From NCBI GenBank assembly GCA_902794395.1, contig CADBHB010000015.1, forward strand, positions 1 to 62,183: a stretch of 62,183 nucleotides of DNA, read 5' to 3'. The first letter of the stretch is position 1. Every line of letters starts with the position of its first letter. The stretch comes from an uncultured Ruminococcus sp. (GTDB lineage: Bacteria; Bacillota; Clostridia; Oscillospirales; Acutalibacteraceae). This document shows positions 61,104 through 62,183 of this stretch, in pieces. Under the pieces are notes generated by a model. That model worked only from the letters and a program-made list of their open reading frames with translations. It ran no database searches and was not told the origin of the DNA. The position numbers were made by a program, and so were the translations under genes.

Positions 61104-62183
61104 TTACTTTGTTAATAAGGTGGGATTGAGATTGACCTCATCGGAGGGAATCGCATGTAACCCCAGCATTTTCAGAAGAAGTTTTACTTCCTCTCGTTCT
61201 TCCGCTTCAAACGGGGATTTGCCCCCGAGCTTTTCCCGTCTGGTGCTGTTAATATGGTTCATCAGCAGCACCATATCTTCCTGCGTGTAAGGGTTGAAGC
61301 TTTTGCCCTTACGCAGAACATAGCGGATGTATTCGTGGTTCTTTTCAAGCTGCGCTTTTTGCCACGAAGCCTGCGGATCACAGTAGAACAGCCGGGTTCT
61401 CTGCTCACCCTGATCTGTCCTTTCAAGCTCCTGCGTGTACTTGAACTCACTGCCGTTGTCAGTCAGGATAACCGGAAAGATTTTGCGGAAGTTTTCCACC
61501 CCGACAAGGCTTGTCAGGTAGTCTAACTGTTCCACAACCGTCGCCGCCTTGCCGTCTCTCATCAGCAAAATCAGCATCAGATTCGTTTTGCGAAACAGCA
61601 GCGTCAGCATCCGCTTTCCCTGCTCCCGGCATCCTTTGACCGTGTCCATCTCAACAATGTTAATATCAGGGTGCTTCTCCATATATTTCACAAAATCAAG
61701 GTAGGTTCGCGTCTGTCTGAACTTCTGGTTTTGAAACGCCTCGGATTCTTCGCGCTTCTTTTTCCTCTGCTTGTAGGATACCTTCCTGCGCAAGTCAAAG
61801 TTGTTGACCTTCAAACATCCCATGTCAATGTAGCGGTACAAGGTGCGCGGAGAAATACCGATTTCATCGCCGTGTTCCGCATAAATGTGCGAAATCGGCT
61901 GTCCTTTGCGGATCAACGGAGAAACGATCGAGTCAATGCGTTTCAGCTCGTCCTTGTCTGCGTGGGTTTTCTTTCTCGCCTTGGAATAACGCTTTTTGGA
62001 CATCGCGTCCGCTTGGTTCGCCATGTAGTAAAATCGGTCGCATTTGCATTTTCTGCGACGGGAACAAACATTGCAAACATACGGTGGCTTTTGGAGAACA
62101 GAGCAGGGCGAGTTGTCGTATTTGTTGCAAAGCTCTCTGCAATTAAAGTCAAAGCACCAGACACATTTGCGTTTGCAATCAAA
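61104..62183 (-). mobile_element. IS30-family transposase (5' end outside the window)
   Basis: The minus frame is open to the window edge. The part beyond the edge-side Met at 62024 is Cys-rich (CKRKCVWC, CNVCSRRRKCKC), a zinc-binding N-terminal region seen in this IS30 subgroup. A helix-turn-helix lies near GISPRTLYRYID. The DDE catalytic core shows VEMDTVKG, LTDNGSEF and the Glu in KNHEYIRYVLRKG. The gene appears intact as far as it can be seen. Confidence 0.88.

Overview
The window looks like a chromosomal segment of a Gram-positive gut Clostridium-class organism, most likely a Ruminococcus-like member of the Oscillospiraceae. The reasons are type I dockerin modules on two secreted proteins, a CBM26-like starch-binding module, strong AGGAGG ribosome binding sites, frequent TTG/GTG starts, SipW-type signal peptidases and moderately high GC. 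The assignment is inference from gene content; no species is claimed.

Layout. (1) 1-8000: a truncated membrane Ser/Thr kinase with seven extracellular RCC1-type repeats, an FHA-fused SEDS protein (FtsW/RodA family), a class B penicillin-binding protein and SecA. (2) 8150-23200: a dense locus of SipW-type secreted or anchored proteins that share a C-terminal W-x-E-G-x-D motif, with two SipW-type signal peptidases. In its middle lie a membrane-anchored McrB-like AAA+ ATPase and a DUF2357-like protein carrying a very long coiled coil. This is the best candidate for an undescribed system: a matrix-fibre or pilus-like export locus with a repurposed McrBC-type motor. (3) 23280-31550: a 2210-residue secreted repeat protein with its own promoter, a lipoprotein and a leucine-rich-repeat dockerin protein. 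(4) 31549-42785: mixed housekeeping and regulatory genes (alkyltransferase-like protein, methyltransferase, HAD phosphatase, citrate synthase, DUF1275, CpXC, DUF6465, AEC transporter, WYL and AraC regulators, SleB-like hydrolase). (5) 42952-52563 on the minus strand: a complete glutamate-to-arginine operon, argG-argH-RAYT-argC-argJ-RAYT-argB-GNAT-argD-argF. Two REP-associated tyrosine transposases fit tightly between the arg genes, and each carries inverted REP-like palindromes inside its own reading frame. ArgR-type boxes lie upstream of argG. (6) 52909-62183: flavin reductase, a beta-propeller/CAP/dockerin protein, a lone 5S rRNA with a consensus promoter, a FkbM methyltransferase, a membrane protein, mgtE behind a structured leader, a broken zinc-ribbon gene and an IS30-type transposase cut by the window edge.

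How the parts may work together. The kinase, FHA-SEDS and PBP genes suggest phosphorylation-controlled wall synthesis, like the actinobacterial pknB-rodA-pbpA arrangement. The SipW locus would make surface fibres: one subunit gene (10019) has codon use typical of very high expression and is followed by strong RNA hairpins before the peptidase gene. The CBM26-like module, dockerins and repeat proteins point to polysaccharide binding at the cell surface.

Limits. All calls come from reading the sequence; no database search was run. Three frameshifts in two degraded genes are single-base losses in homopolymer runs, so sequencing error is a live alternative to true decay. No tRNA, CRISPR array or replication origin was seen.
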